Shown piece after piece: positions 43,667-55,537 of a DNA stretch of 64,000 nt; the first letter of the stretch is position 1; each line of letters starts with the position of its first letter. The notes under the pieces are model-generated. The model was not told the origin of the DNA. It saw nothing but the letters and a program-made list of their open reading frames with translations, and did not search any database. The DNA is taken from NCBI GenBank assembly GCA_016110215.1, contig JADWQD010000016.1, positions 744,001 through 808,000 of the forward strand, written 5' to 3'. A program made the translations under genes and the position numbers. This DNA comes from Capronia americana (lineage: Eukaryota; Ascomycota; Eurotiomycetes; Chaetothyriales; Herpotrichiellaceae).

Positions 43667-44182
43667 ACGTCTTGTGTGTTGAGGTAGATTTCTCTGGGAC
43701 TCGATGCCAGCCTAACTCGATAAACCTCGGAAGGCAAACCGAAGATGCAAGCGTTTTGTCACATGGCGTGATTAGGAGGGCGTCGGATACGCAGGAACAA
43801 ACCATTCCGTTAGCTCGTTGCGATTGCATTGGCTTAGCTCGCCACGTATGCAGTGGTGGTAGGCAAATAGTGGCCGCTAGGCGCCGTCTCGTGTGCACCC
43901 GGAGGCAATAGTAAGCTCGAAGCGGGAGCCAAGGGAATAAACATCCCACCATCCCGCCAAAAGAAGTCTCCGTCACTCGGAGAGTCCAGAAATGTTTTTT
44001 TGACCTTACTCAGACATTCCGACTTGCTCTCAATTTCTCACCGCCCCGAGTTTGTCTTCTCCCGCCTCTCATCCTTTTGTCTTTTGTTCACTTCCCTTCC
44101 TGTTCATCCTGAACCTCGTTGGAAGGTTTCTTGTACTGCCTCCTTCACCGTCTTCCCAACAATATCACGGACACCTGCGAAG
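43667..44182. other. Intergenic, MET6 upstream region
   Basis: 516 bp of promoter and leader. Pyrimidine-rich tracts occur just upstream of the MET6 start (about 44010-44150), common for highly expressed fungal genes. No gene seen. Confidence 0.55.
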
Positions 44183-46612
44183 ATGGTTCAATCGTGAGTC
44201 AATCGATGAGTCGGTCTCGGCTCTGCAAGTTCTGACTCCTCTCCAGCTCAATCCTCGGTTTCCCTCGCATGGGAGTCAACCGTGACCTCAAGAAAGCCAC
44301 CGAAGCGTACTGGGCTGGCAAGCTCTCTCAGGACGAGCTTCTCGCGGAAGGGAAGAGACTCAGATTGGAACACTGGAAAATCCAGAAAGATGCTGGCATC
44401 GACATCATCCCAAGCAATGACTTTGCTTTCTACGACCAGGTCCTCGACCACATCCAGCTCTTCGGCGTTGTGCCAGAGCGGTACACAAAGTACAACTTGG
44501 CTCCCATTGACGAGTACTTTGCCATGGGTCGAGGGCTGCAGAAGCCTGCCACAGACAGCTCTCCTGCTGTCGATGTGCCCTCATTGGTACGCCCTTTGTC
44601 AACAGGTATCAGAGCTCTACTGACTGGTGCAGGAAATGGTAAAATGGTTTGACTCTAACTACCACTACGTCAAGCCCACCCTCCAGGACAACCAGACCTT
44701 CAAGTTGTCGTCCAAGCCCAAGCCCGTCGCCGAGTTCCTCGAAGCTAAAGAAGCTGGCATCATCACACGCCCTGTCATCCTGGGACCTGTCTCTTTCCTC
44801 TACCTGGGCAAGGCGGACCGAGGCCAGACCATTGAGCCGATCTCAGCCCTGGACAAGCTTCTTCCTCTGTATGAGGATCTGCTCAAGCAATTGAAAGACG
44901 CTGGTGCGGAGACTGTGCAAATCGATGAGCCCGTTCTGGTCTTCGATCTGCCCAAGCATGTCAAGGAGGCCTTCAAGCCTGCATACGAGAAGCTCGGTGG
45001 CCTGGGAAGCAGTGCTCCCAAGATCGTCCTGGCGACGTACTTCGGTGACATCGTTCACAACATCGATGTCCTCGAGTCCTTGAAGCACCTTTATGCCATC
45101 CACGTCGATCTCGTCCGCAATCCCGAGCAGCTCGACACAGTGGCATCTGCATTGGGCCCTCAACAGGTCTTGTCAGCAGGTGTGGTTGACGGTCGAAACA
45201 TTTGGAAGACCAACTTCAAGCGTGCCATTGAGATTGTGGAGAATGCCATCCAGAAACTAGGGAAGGACAGAGTCATTGTTGCCAGCTCTAGCTCGCTTTT
45301 GCATACCCCTCACACCCTCGCCAGCGAGAAGAAGCTCGACCCTGAGATTGCTGACTGGTTCAGCTTCGCCGTCGAGAAAGCGAAGGAGATCAATGTCATT
45401 GCCAAGGCAGTCACAGATGGCCCGGCGTCCGTGCGTGACGCTCTTGAAGCCAACGCCAAATCGATGCAAGCTCGCGCTTCCTCAAGCCGAACCAACGATC
45501 AAGCCGTCAAGGAGCGACAGAGCAAGGTGAATGCCGAGATGCACAACCGCAAGTCACCTTTCCCCGAGCGGATTGCTCAGCAACAGAAGCGTCTGAACCT
45601 TCCCTTGTTCCCTACGACGACCATCGGATCGTTTCCCCAGACCAAGGAAATCCGTATCCAGCGCAACAGGTTCGCCAAGGGCGAGATCACTGCTGAGGAG
45701 TATGAGAAGTTTATCGAGAAGGAGATTCAGGATGTCATCAAGGTCCAAGATGAACTTGGACTCGACGTCTATGTACATGGTGAACCGGAACGAAACGACA
45801 TGGTCCAGTACTTCGGTGAACGACTGAATGGTTATGCCTTCACCACCAACGGCTGGGTTCAGTCATATGGCTCCCGATGTGTCCGACCACCCATTGTTGT
45901 CGGCGACATTTCTCGACCTGCTCCTATGACAGTCAAGGAGTCCAAATACGCGGCTTCGATCTCGGACAAGCCAATGAAGGGTATGCTCACAGGGCCCATC
46001 ACCTGCCTCAGATGGTCATTCCCTCGTGACGATGTACACCAGTCCGTCCAAGCACAACAGCTGGCCCTTGCTCTGCGTGACGAGGTTGTTGATCTTGAGA
46101 AGGCGGGCGTGTATGTCATCCAAGTCGACGAGCCTGCCCTGCGAGAGGGTCTTCCCCTCCGCTCTGGCAAGGAACGAAAAGACTACCTCAAGTGGGCGGT
46201 GGATGCCTTCCGCCTCGCCACCGCAGGTGTCGAGGACGGAACTCAGATCCACAGCCACTTCTGCTATTCCGAATTCCAGGACTTCTTCTATGCCATTGCA
46301 GCACTGGATGCTGATGTGCTCTCGATCGAGAACAGCAAGTCTGATGCTAAGCTTCTTAAAGTCTTCGTTGACGAGGCTTACCCACGTCATATTGGACCTG
46401 GTGTCTATGACATTCATTCTCCCCGTGTTCCTTCCGAGAAGGAAATTCACGACAGAATTGCCGAGATGTTGCAGTACTTGAAGCCGGACCAATTGTGGAT
46501 CGATCCCGATTGTGGTCTCAAGACTCGACAGTGGAAAGAAACCAAGGCTGCCTTGACCAACATGGTCAACGCGGCCAAGAGCTTCCGTGCCCAGTACGCC
46601 GCGGCCAAGTAA
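44183..46612 (+). CDS. MET6: Cobalamin-independent methionine synthase
   Basis: Transfers a methyl group from 5-methyltetrahydropteroyl-triglutamate to homocysteine, the last step of methionine synthesis. Exons 44183-44193, 44247-44586 and 44633-46612 give 776 residues. The first exon is only 11 nt (MVQ plus two bases); joining restores MVQSSILGFPRMGVNRDLKK, the usual N terminus. The C-terminal barrel has all zinc ligands H659, C661 (HSHFCYSEF), E683 (LSIENSKSD) and C744 (DPDCGLKTR); each is 18 residues beyond its E. coli MetE counterpart. Both the N-terminal and C-terminal barrels are complete. Cytosolic. Confidence 0.96.
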
Positions 46613-47835
46613 AGGCCATGTAACAGACATTGGGGAACGGGTTGTGTTTTATGCTCGATCAGTCAACCTGATCCGAGCGGACGGCGTCACTGGGGTGTAT
46701 GACCGAGATGAAATGGGTGAACGACCAAAAGTGCTTTCAACATGATACCAATGTAGCGACGGGGGCTGGCAAAAGTCGATCTTAACATCGGCGTTTTCGG
46801 CTAGCTCTGAAACCAGACAGAGGAAGCGTGACCAGGGAATGACCACCTGGTCCGGGGGCAGGGGTATGAATACTGTCTCGGCCATACACTTTGGCTCTGT
46901 AGTTCATATAGGCAGATAGAATCAATGCCATGGACTGTCTTTCATATCTAGGTTTGCTGGTAGTGGTGGCTAGGGATCTTTACCGAGTCATGTATACCGT
47001 CTTGCCAGTTTTAAGTTCTATATTAATACTGACTCTGAAGATATAGTGTCTGGGTGGAAGTAATTATTGTAGAGTCGCTGAGGTAAGTTAAGTAAGTACG
47101 TTGTACTATTATGCGTGTGAGGGAGCTGGCGCCTGGCACGTCGAGGTAACCGGGAGAAAACCGACTACATCGATTACATAGAGTAACTGACATGGCTGCT
47201 ACAGTATGGTGGTGTGCGTTGTGTGCGGAGCACGGAGTATGCACTCAGTACTCGGTATTCGTTATGAGTATCCTACAGGAACACGAACATGAAGTTATGC
47301 TTCCTCGGCAGTGTAGAGTACAGTACTGTACGTTGTGCATTGTACATAGTAGTAGCTCAGAATAGCATAGCATAGCCAGCAATAGATGCTTCTCCCGATA
47401 ACATACGGGTAGGACTAAGGGAATGAAAAGAGAAAGACGTCGACGTCAGCGAACTGACTCGCGCGGTACATGCATGCACGCACTATATGGAAACTCCGCA
47501 CGCTTAGATCGTGCGACACCCACCTGCGGTCGTTGACACGGATGGGCGTGAGTCGGCTTGATTGACTGGCCTGATTCCTGATTCAACGGTTCGCTGACTG
47601 GTTTGCTTGACGGGAGAATCTCTTGTCAAGGGTGGTGGTGGTGTCAAGCGGTCACTTCTGACGAGGAGGTCGGACATGTATGCTATGCGTGCATGTTCTG
47701 TATAAAAGTAGGTATCCTAAGGTGAATGCTGCTTTCTCCGCAAGGTGCATTCTGTCAAGTTGCTCGGTGGGGATTCTACAGGCCACTGTTGTAACTCATT
47801 TCTTGTGCTCGTGCTGGGATTGCAAATTACGCACC
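46613..47835. other. Intergenic
   Basis: 1.2 kb between MET6 and the DUF2236 gene, both on plus. AT-rich in the middle, with short inverted motifs around 47229-47270 (CGGAGTATG, AGTACTCGG). No gene seen. Confidence 0.5.
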
Positions 47836-49059
47836 ATGCCTGCATCACTTCTGTCCTCGTCGACACTCTCGCAGTTTGTCCCGCATGGCTTACCCTCCCT
47901 GTCCCCGTGGACCATAGCGATCGTGCTGCTCGGCTACCTCGCCCTCGTCCGCGTCTTGCGCTTCCGGGCCTTGCGCAAGGTCGAGCGCCAGTATGCCTCC
48001 CTCGTCCGCGACCCCTATGCCATGGACTACAAGGCAGCGCACAAGATCATGCACCTTTCCATGCTGTACGATTGTCCCTTCATCTACGCCTTCAGCGGGC
48101 AGTTCTCGCTCCTCAAGACATTCACCATCTCGTCGGGCACCGGCCTGCTGGTCAAGACGCGCCAGCTGGGCAGCAGCGCGAACGTGGGTCGACGCATCAA
48201 TGACACGGGTCTCATCACGACCGAGTTCGTCATCGGCTCCATGGACAGCGAGCGCGGCTCCCGTGCGTTGGCCAAGATGAACTGGATGCACCGCCAGTAT
48301 GGAGACAAGATCACGCAGCCAGAGATGCTACACACCTTGGCGGTGAACATCCTGGAGGCCATCCGATGGGTCGACACGTATGAGTGGCGGCAGCTGACAT
48401 ACCTCGAAAAGGTGGCCCTATTCGTATACTGGAGGGAGGTCGGCAACCGCATGGGTATCAAGGACATTCCTCCCACGCTCGAGAAGCTGGCAGAGTGGGC
48501 CGAAGAATATCAGCAGACGGCTATGGCCTACTCGGACGATAACCGCATCTGTGCCGATATATCGCTCGACTTCTTCCTCAAACATGTCTCGGCCCCTCTT
48601 CGTGGCGTGTTCCGCAAGGCCATGATGGCGCTGCTGGAAGAGCGAACGCGGGATGCACTGGGTTACGATGCCCCGTCAAAAACGGTACAAACTCTTGTCT
48701 ATCGGTTCTTCTGGCTGCGTGCCTTTGTGGTCCGCCACCTCTTCCTGCCCCGGCTCCGCCCGCTCGATCCATTGGCGAAAGAGGATCGTAAGTCCGGCCG
48801 CCTTCATCCCAGCCAGCAGAGCATCGAGCCCTGGTATGTCAAGGACACGGCGTGGAACAAGATTCTGGCCTTGTTGTCCGGCAGCGGACAGTATTTGCCT
48901 GGTCCGAAGTTCAAGAGTGAGGGCTATCTACCCGAGGAGCTCGGACCAGCTAAGTTCGAGAAGGTTTCGAGAGATGCAGTCCTAAAGGAGGCGGAAGCTC
49001 AAAGGGCATATGCGGCCGAGGGAGGTGCCGCGGTGCTTGGCTGTCCTTTCCGATTCTGA
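47836..49059 (+). CDS. MpaB/rubber-oxygenase-like (DUF2236) protein
   Basis: 407 residues, no intron, from the ATG at 47836 (MPASLLSSST). Residues about 24-45 form one hydrophobic segment (WTIAIVLLGYLALVRVLRF), suggesting a membrane anchor, as in ER-bound MpaB-type oxygenases. The DUF2236 core follows, with the conserved N-x-GRR (SSANVGRRINDTG), the His-containing NWMHRQYG, and later WREVGNRMGI. In characterised members a histidine binds haem b and the enzyme cleaves polyprenyl chains oxidatively. Whether this copy keeps that activity is unknown. It stands alone with no visible secondary-metabolite genes beside it. Confidence 0.82.
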   Translation: MPASLLSSSTLSQFVPHGLPSLSPWTIAIVLLGYLALVRVLRFRALRKVERQYASLVRDPYAMDYKAAHKIMHLSMLYDCPFIYAFSGQFSLLKTFTISSGTGLLVKTRQLGSSANVGRRINDTGLITTEFVIGSMDSERGSRALAKMNWMHRQYGDKITQPEMLHTLAVNILEAIRWVDTYEWRQLTYLEKVALFVYWREVGNRMGIKDIPPTLEKLAEWAEEYQQTAMAYSDDNRICADISLDFFLKHVSAPLRGVFRKAMMALLEERTRDALGYDAPSKTVQTLVYRFFWLRAFVVRHLFLPRLRPLDPLAKEDRKSGRLHPSQQSIEPWYVKDTAWNKILALLSGSGQYLPGPKFKSEGYLPEELGPAKFEKVSRDAVLKEAEAQRAYAAEGGAAVLGCPFRF

Positions 49060-49421
49060 CTTAAGAAGCATGTCCAGTAGATGACTGCTAGGTGAGGGAG
49101 TAGGGTGAGATCCGATTATTTGGACGCCAGGGGATTGGGGGCTGGGCAACGTGAGTGTATGCGGCGCCTGAAGGAGACCCTGGCTGTGGCCACGGTCGGT
49201 GCCGTGTGTGCTTCCTAAATCGCTGGCAAGATCATCGCCGCACGTCTGAGACCCCCATATTTCGTGTTGCTGGAATGACCGGGATGATCTTGCAGAGACA
49301 GAGACCGATAGGCTCAGGCATTTGTGCGTCTCTCTAATGATTACCGCACCTGTAGCTTGCAAGATCACCATGCACATGCAGCCTGGCTTCTTCCTGAGAT
49401 TAATGCCATGTGAAAACCTTC
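49060..49421. other. Intergenic, convergent ends
   Basis: 362 bp between the 3' ends of the DUF2236 gene (+) and the bZIP gene (-). Nothing recognisable. Confidence 0.5.
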
Positions 49422-51167
49422 TTACACTGTCCCCCACATGGCCTGAGGAAAGTCGGTACTGAAAAAGCCTCTATCGTCTTGCGAATGTTCGTGTCCATTT
49501 ACTGACTCTGTCAGTGCCCTCCGCTGAGATATCCGTTGCGCAGCCGGCGTGTGACGGCTCAAACTATAAGAAGGAGACGGGGAAAACCGGGGTATGTCTC
49601 CGAGAAGCTCTGGCAAGGCAACGAAATAGTCGTTGTCCATCGTCCAGCAGGAGAGATCTTCCACACGTCCGACAAACTGTTCGGAGAATGAGTATCGGCC
49701 GGTGCCTGGGTCTCTGGAATAGATGTCCTCGGGTTCGAATGGCCACAGGAAGCGGAAATTGGCGCGGAAAAGCTCAGCGTACCGATCCGCGTCTGCGACG
49801 AACTGAGGTTGGGAGAAGATCAGTCGCTCACGAAGACCGGGCCTGTACTTTGTAAGACTTGACGCTTTCACCGAGGCTACTTTGCCGTAAAGGGAGACAC
49901 AAGCCTTACCAAACAAGATAGTCAATCATCGGATGGTGTTTGATGTGTTCCTGACATGGCCTACGCATAGCTTAGATTAGCGAGTGCAGACAGTTATGTG
50001 ACGACAAATAGAGTATGACCGACCGTTTGAGCATAAAAGCAGGTAATTCGGGGCGACGTTCTTCAGTGTTGATATGCTGCGTAAACTTGATCAGCAAAGG
50101 ATTTGAGGTGAAGTTTCGCAAGGGGCCGAGTTCGGAGAACGTACATGGCACATCAACCTCATGATCCGTAAAACGGCCAATCTCTCAGCGATGCCACAGC
50201 CGAAGAAGATATTCTGATCGAATTGTCGAAGGACCTTCCAGCCAGCATCCAGTGGCTGGCGCGCATTGACCGTATCCCAACCGTGCAGGACCGCAGAAAC
50301 CGGTATGTCTCCATCATTGGCATCATCTGGGGTTTCGAGGGGAAACGCAACTGGACCGCTTAACAGATTCACCGTGTGTAGCCAATCTCGGCTATTGCTA
50401 TCATGTGGAGCCCGTAGAGCCAAAGTATCTGGAGCCAAAGTCTCTGGAGCCAAAGTCTCTGAAAACAGGCCGGAATTCGAGAATCCAAGGTGAGGCTGAT
50501 TCTTAGTCGGAACATCTCTGGTTGAATTGAGACTTGTCGGATCCAGGGTGCCTTGGAAAACAGGCCCCTGCATCGAAAAGTCCAGGCCGTTATGTTGAAT
50601 GAAGTCTTCCAAATTTGCATCGTCATCGTCGCTGAAACTCAAAGGAATGTCGGGTGCATGGGCGTTACTGCCAGCTCCGAGAGCTTCCGAGTCGTCTGCT
50701 CCCTGGACACTTCCAAAGGGGGCCGAGTGGCGACCAGATGCGAGGGATACCGACTGAGCAGTCCCAGGAGTCTGCGGTTTCTCAACCTTGGGGGAACCCC
50801 AGTCCGTAGATTTCCCTTCTCCAGAGTCGGCCACTGGATCGGGTGAAAAAGAGCCCCCCAAAGACCGTCCGTCAGTCATGCTGAGAGCAGTCTGTGCGAT
50901 TTTGCAGATGTTCGCCAGAGCTTTTCGGATCTCGACATTTTCGGCGCCCTTTTGTTTGAGCAGATTGATGGGATTGGAGCCTGCCGTCGGCTCCAAGGAC
51001 TGCACAAGTGCTTCGAGATGCGCAATGTAGTTTTTCTGCTTCAGCCGAGATGCCTTTTGCGACTCCCTGTCTGATTTCCGCTTCCTTGCAAGCCGTGCAG
51101 GAGACAACCTCCTGGCTCTGGAATTGCCCTTGGATCCGTTCGGTTCCGCTTGTCCATTGGAAGACAT
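49422..51167 (-). CDS. bZIP transcription factor with DUF3425 domain
   Basis: Four exons by eye: 51167-50145, 50076-50024, 49960-49910 and 49842-49422, giving 515 residues. The start is MSSNGQAEPN; an in-frame extension lies upstream. A basic region of the DREAQR-like fungal type sits at residues about 27-42 (ARKRKSDRESQKASR), followed by a short leucine zipper (HLEALVQSLE). The middle is disordered, with a 5-residue repeat (TLAPE/D) from a 15-bp triplication at about 50418-50465. The C-terminal DUF3425 domain spans the small exons: ERLAVLRIMRLM, PAFMLKR, HHPMIDYLVWPGLRERLIF, and RANFRFLWPFEPEDIY. Target genes unknown. The acceptor of exon 2 could lie 9 bp earlier without changing the frame. 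It is divergent from the HET gene. Confidence 0.86.
50418..50465. repeat. 15-bp in-frame triplication
   Basis: Three near-identical copies of a GGAGCCAAAGTCTCT-type unit inside the bZIP coding region, encoding repeated TLAPE/TLAPD/TLALR. Seen directly; likely replication slippage. Confidence 0.75.
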
Positions 51168-51837
51168 GGCCGCGTCCCTCGTTTGATCCTGTGACGGATG
51201 AGTTACAAGAAGTAATGTAGCTGTGGATGGCACTTGAATTGGCCGACCGAGGTAAGCGAGAAGGCTGGGAGAGACCCCAGACAGACTTCCAGAGCCTCGA
51301 TCACGGGCGTTGCCCCTTGGCAAGCGGGGGTTGTGATCGTGGGGAAATCAAAGGCATTGTGGGCAGTCGGATCTGGGGCATCCCGAGACACATCTCCAGC
51401 CAAGGATATCCAGTTATGCATTCTCTTGTCAGATCCCAGTCGGTTGATTTCGGAGATTGCCCGTGCCATTGGTCTCGTGGGGTTCTTCGGAGCTCTGCGC
51501 GAGAGCAATGAGGAGGACGCGTGGGATTCATGAGCTCGCAGTTTGGCTTGTTCGACAATGTCTCGTAGCAACAGGAGGGTGATTTGATCTCCATCACTTT
51601 GACACTTTGTGATTGCAGAGACTGGCTGAACTGAATGCCAAGCCACTAATTATTGTGCGCCTGGTCTCGACACGCTGACCTCGCATTCAGCCGCAATGCC
51701 TGGATTGATTGACCATCCCAGAGCTTCAAGGTTCGATCCTACTCTTGTGGACATGCATCTTGCAGGTCGGACGAGTCTTGCTCTCTTCCTTGGCTGAGGC
51801 CGCGTCCTTCCTGTCGGTTGTTTCCCAGCCGGTCGCG
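51168..51837. other. Divergent promoter region (bZIP / HET)
   Basis: 670 bp shared by the bZIP gene (-) and the HET gene (+). Open frames reach in from both genes, but the first good ATGs define this interval. No clear motif. Confidence 0.5.
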
Positions 51838-54231
51838 ATGCCAAATCGCTGCTTCGACATCCCCTACTTGTCGTCATCAGATTCCAGCGAGGGTCCGTAT
51901 GACAATCAGGACTTCTCGACCTACATCGACAGGAAGTCAGGCTGGACCGTGGACGATATCCTGAGCCCGAAGCAGAGCACCCACTCGCAGACCGCCCTTG
52001 CAGACACAATTCAAACTTGGCTTTTCTTCGGCCTCATCCACGAAGCGTTCGGACATCATGCACGACAGCGCGACTTCATTGTCGTTGGTACAAGTGGCCA
52101 ACCTTTGGTCACGACGGCTCCTTTGTGGCGGTTGTGTTATGATACATTTCTAAGCCGTGCTCACCTTGTAGAAAGCAATCGCATGCAAGAACTCGAAAAG
52201 TCGATCGAACTGGCAGCAGAATCAGTGGGTCGGATACATTTGGACCTGGAAGAGATTGACGAGCAGCTGGAATTGATCCTCTATTCTGTCATGATCTTGT
52301 GCGACGCGCTACAACTATCCATCAACCCCGCTACAACCGTCCTTCCTAGCCGCCAATGGCCGCTATCAGATGTCTTGTTGGAGAACCAAATGCGCTCAGT
52401 TGGATGGTGTCCTAGCGATATCATGAAAGTGACCAAGATGCTCGACCTACACTCTCTCACCCTTGCAAGCAGGTTGTCTCCCAGAGACCCGGGCTCCCAT
52501 GACAAGTGCGACGACGTTCGCTGCTATGCCAATGATGTTGTTGCCGGCGCCTACCAACGGACACACCACAACTGTAATGGTTGCGAGGAATTCGTGGCTG
52601 ATCCTGTAGAGATTTGCGAGATTCTCGAACATGGACATTTGCCACTGATCGATCCCACCCAGGGGAGTGGTCCCAAACTCAGGTTGAAAAGCACTGCCGA
52701 GGTCCCTAACTACGTCGCTATATCTCATGTATGGTCTGACGGCCTAGGTAACCCATGCCGCAATGCTATCTACAAATGTCAACTTGACTGGCTTCAGGAT
52801 CTGACCTCCCGTATGTCACAGCCAGCGATACCTGTCTGGTTAGATACCATTTCCTGCCCTCGCGACTACGAGCATATGCGTGAAAGATCGAGCAAGGCAT
52901 ACAATCAGGCGATCGCCTTCATGCGGAAGACATACCAGGAGGCGGAAACCGTTTTGGTGCTCGACCATTCGCTCCTCGACGTGGATAGTAATAAGTTAAC
53001 CCATCTCGGGATCCTCCTGCGCTTTATCACTTGCGGCTGGACACGTAGACTCTGGACATACCAGGAAGGTGTGCTGGCGAGGAAATTGCTTGTTCAGTTT
53101 GCCGACCGCGCGGTGGATATTGACGAGGTATACTCTACATGGCAAGATTCCAGCAAGTCAATTTTCTACCCTGGTGTCCGTGGTGCGTACAAAGAGCTTC
53201 GAATTTTGTTGGACTCTGATGATGAAGACTATGCCGAGAAGGTCCTACACAGGGTCTCTCGTCCGTTACAGTTCCGCAAGACATCCGTTTCCTCCGACGA
53301 GGCATTATGCTTGTCAACTCTGGCGAACATGTGTCCTGAACAGATGAAAAGAGTGTCTGAGAGCGAGAAAGCCAAGCGTATGGAGACATTCTACACCAGC
53401 TTACCCGCTATCAGCAAACAGATCATCTTCTGGCATGGAGATCGTCTCCGGCAGATGGGCTTTCGGTGGGCACCGGCGTCGTTCCTCAACAACAGCAACC
53501 TCTATTTCAGAGACTGGGACTATGGCCCATCGACAGAGTCCAACAAGGCCACCTTATCACCCTCTGGCCTGACTTTTGATTGTCCGGGTATACTGCTGGG
53601 CAAGCTCAGCGGTGGCATACAATCGTTCCTCGTAACAACTGGGCCAGATATATGGTACCATGTCAGCTGCCGGCAGTTTGATGGGCAGGAAGGTCTACCA
53701 TTTCGCATAGTCCCAGACCACAGCATAGGCGACGTCTCATTGGCTCTTCTCAACCCTACCCCTTTCTGTGAAGACTTCACAAGTCCGGGTTTTGAGACGC
53801 GGATATCGCTGATAGTGGCCATCGTCGCCGAAGAAGACGGCACATTCATTGCGCAGACACTATGTCCAGCTTTTGTCTTCCGCAAAGTCGGGATCGAGGC
53901 TGAACTGCCATTGGTTATGAAGACATACCGGTTTTTCCGGAAATGCCTACAGGACACCCGCACAACAGACGACAAACGCGATTCTGATCCAGAGATCGAT
54001 GTTGAGAATGCCTGGTTGCTCGAGGACAAAGGCTTGGTGGAACGATACCGGGCGCGTGGTCGTGCCGCGGTTTTAGAACATGTCCGCAGTTTCGAGTCCG
54101 GGGAGGGTGAGAATCTTTTGTGGGCGGGTACGACTATGTCGAATGGGCGTCTCTGTCTTGTACGCGAATGTATGCATAATATCTTCGAAGGTTCGGAAGT
54201 CGCATCAAGACAGAGATGGTGCCTGGACTGA
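51838..54231 (+). CDS. HET-domain protein
   Basis: 797 residues, intronless, from the ATG at 51838. The heterokaryon-incompatibility (HET) domain begins near residue 292 with YVAISHVWSDGLGN. It continues with WLDTISCPRDY, AIAFMRKTYQEAETVLVLD, and WTRRLWTYQEGVLARKL, which are the three conserved HET blocks. Ahead of it are about 290 residues of mostly helical sequence with a Cys/His cluster (HHNCNGCEEF); after it about 350 residues with a C-terminal CLVRECMHNIFEG. HET proteins can trigger cell death on non-self fusion, and some act in stress or immune-like responses; the partner here is unknown. It is divergent from the bZIP regulator. Confidence 0.88.
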   Translation: MPNRCFDIPYLSSSDSSEGPYDNQDFSTYIDRKSGWTVDDILSPKQSTHSQTALADTIQTWLFFGLIHEAFGHHARQRDFIVVGTSGQPLVTTAPLWRLCYDTFLSRAHLVESNRMQELEKSIELAAESVGRIHLDLEEIDEQLELILYSVMILCDALQLSINPATTVLPSRQWPLSDVLLENQMRSVGWCPSDIMKVTKMLDLHSLTLASRLSPRDPGSHDKCDDVRCYANDVVAGAYQRTHHNCNGCEEFVADPVEICEILEHGHLPLIDPTQGSGPKLRLKSTAEVPNYVAISHVWSDGLGNPCRNAIYKCQLDWLQDLTSRMSQPAIPVWLDTISCPRDYEHMRERSSKAYNQAIAFMRKTYQEAETVLVLDHSLLDVDSNKLTHLGILLRFITCGWTRRLWTYQEGVLARKLLVQFADRAVDIDEVYSTWQDSSKSIFYPGVRGAYKELRILLDSDDEDYAEKVLHRVSRPLQFRKTSVSSDEALCLSTLANMCPEQMKRVSESEKAKRMETFYTSLPAISKQIIFWHGDRLRQMGFRWAPASFLNNSNLYFRDWDYGPSTESNKATLSPSGLTFDCPGILLGKLSGGIQSFLVTTGPDIWYHVSCRQFDGQEGLPFRIVPDHSIGDVSLALLNPTPFCEDFTSPGFETRISLIVAIVAEEDGTFIAQTLCPAFVFRKVGIEAELPLVMKTYRFFRKCLQDTRTTDDKRDSDPEIDVENAWLLEDKGLVERYRARGRAAVLEHVRSFESGEGENLLWAGTTMSNGRLCLVRECMHNIFEGSEVASRQRWCLD

Positions 54232-55537
54232 ATTGTCCACTTGCATGGACACGTTTGTGATCGGTTGTCAGAGACTTCGCTAATTGACGAATTAACTGAT
54301 GTGAGGAAATGCTAACAAATCCTAGGGCAGCCTTTTGTGCAACGCTGGTGCCTCCTACTCTTGATGGAATCCTTCTTGCGGACCACGACTCTTGAAGTCT
54401 TTCTCGACCTTGAAGTACTTTGAAGGCAGTTCTTATACTGTCCCTGCCGCTCAGCGAAATAAATCGACGCCCCTCATGTTGACAAGCAATCAAGCGAATT
54501 ACTGCCACGGGGCGTCAGGGCATGAACATACACTCAACGGCGTTGGCGGTGGTCACGTGGTAATGTCACGTGAACCATCCTTGGCAGAGGAAACGCGCCA
54601 GGCCTTCATCTGCCTGTTTACCGCACACAGATAATTACGAATGAACAACTGCAATTGACACTGTTAGTTCAACAAACGCTCGGCCTTTTTTCTGACGCCG
54701 CTGGTACTATGTTCACCATGTGAACACTGGAAGATTGTGGAGATTAAAGCATGGGTCAAGCGAGCTCACCGCCGATACGCCAGAATCCATTATCTAAAAT
54801 GGGGATAGCATCTCCTCTCCGCTCCTTAAGTCGCAACTCGGCCTCGCATCCCTGGCGTTACCCATCTCTATATCCAATCACAACAGCGCCAACTATTTGA
54901 GATCTAGCATCATGCAGAAATGCAATCCTTTCACCCCGCCTCCGTCTTTCTGGCCTGTGCGAGCACCGAAGCAGTGGTTTGCAACATCCCTCATACCGTG
55001 GTGGCGGCGGCGGTCACACTCGTGGATAGACCTCAATCGCCAATGATACACCCTTGATCATCGGTCTACCTCTAAAATGGCACCTGTGATGTTTACATGT
55101 TTGCCGATCCTACTTGGTAGGCGAACCGCACTCCCCGCTTCAGATATGGGCAAATGCTCGCTGGGACTCTGTCAGTGCGCCACAGATGATCCACCATGGG
55201 GAGCTCCAACTGTTCTTGCCGGGGAAAACTCGTCTGGGGAATCTCCTGGGTTCCACCTCGACGCTTGACCGACATCCGCACTTGGATATTCGTTCTGGGA
55301 GACACGTCCGCTCTACGTCCGGTGGTTCGAGACCCATCTTATGACCCTTCTTGCTGCCGACCATGGCCCCGCAAGCGAAAGGAGTGTCTTTATATACGAC
55401 TAGGCGACAGCATTCCTTCGGTGCCTCTTCTCTCGACAGATTTCTCTCAGTGATCAATCTCATCGCCTATTTTCCTGGGCAGACGAGCCAAGATTTCAAT
55501 ACGAGAAGCTTGATTCTTCGTTCGAAGTGGGGTCACC
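54232..55537. other. Intergenic, MFS upstream region
   Basis: 1.3 kb between two plus-strand genes. It carries a TCACGTG-N6-TCACGTG pair at 54553-54572. Open frames near 55077-55463 overlap on both strands and have no family features. No gene supported. Confidence 0.5.
54553..54572. promoter_or_regulatory. Paired E-box TCACGTG-N6-TCACGTG
   Basis: Two TCACGTG heptamers in direct orientation separated by 6 bp, about 320 bp past the HET stop and about 970 bp upstream of the MFS start. Which gene, if any, uses it is unknown. Confidence 0.4.

Noticed and set aside
55077..55463. Frames upstream of the MFS gene on both strands
   Set aside because: Short, overlapping and without motifs; best read as promoter sequence.
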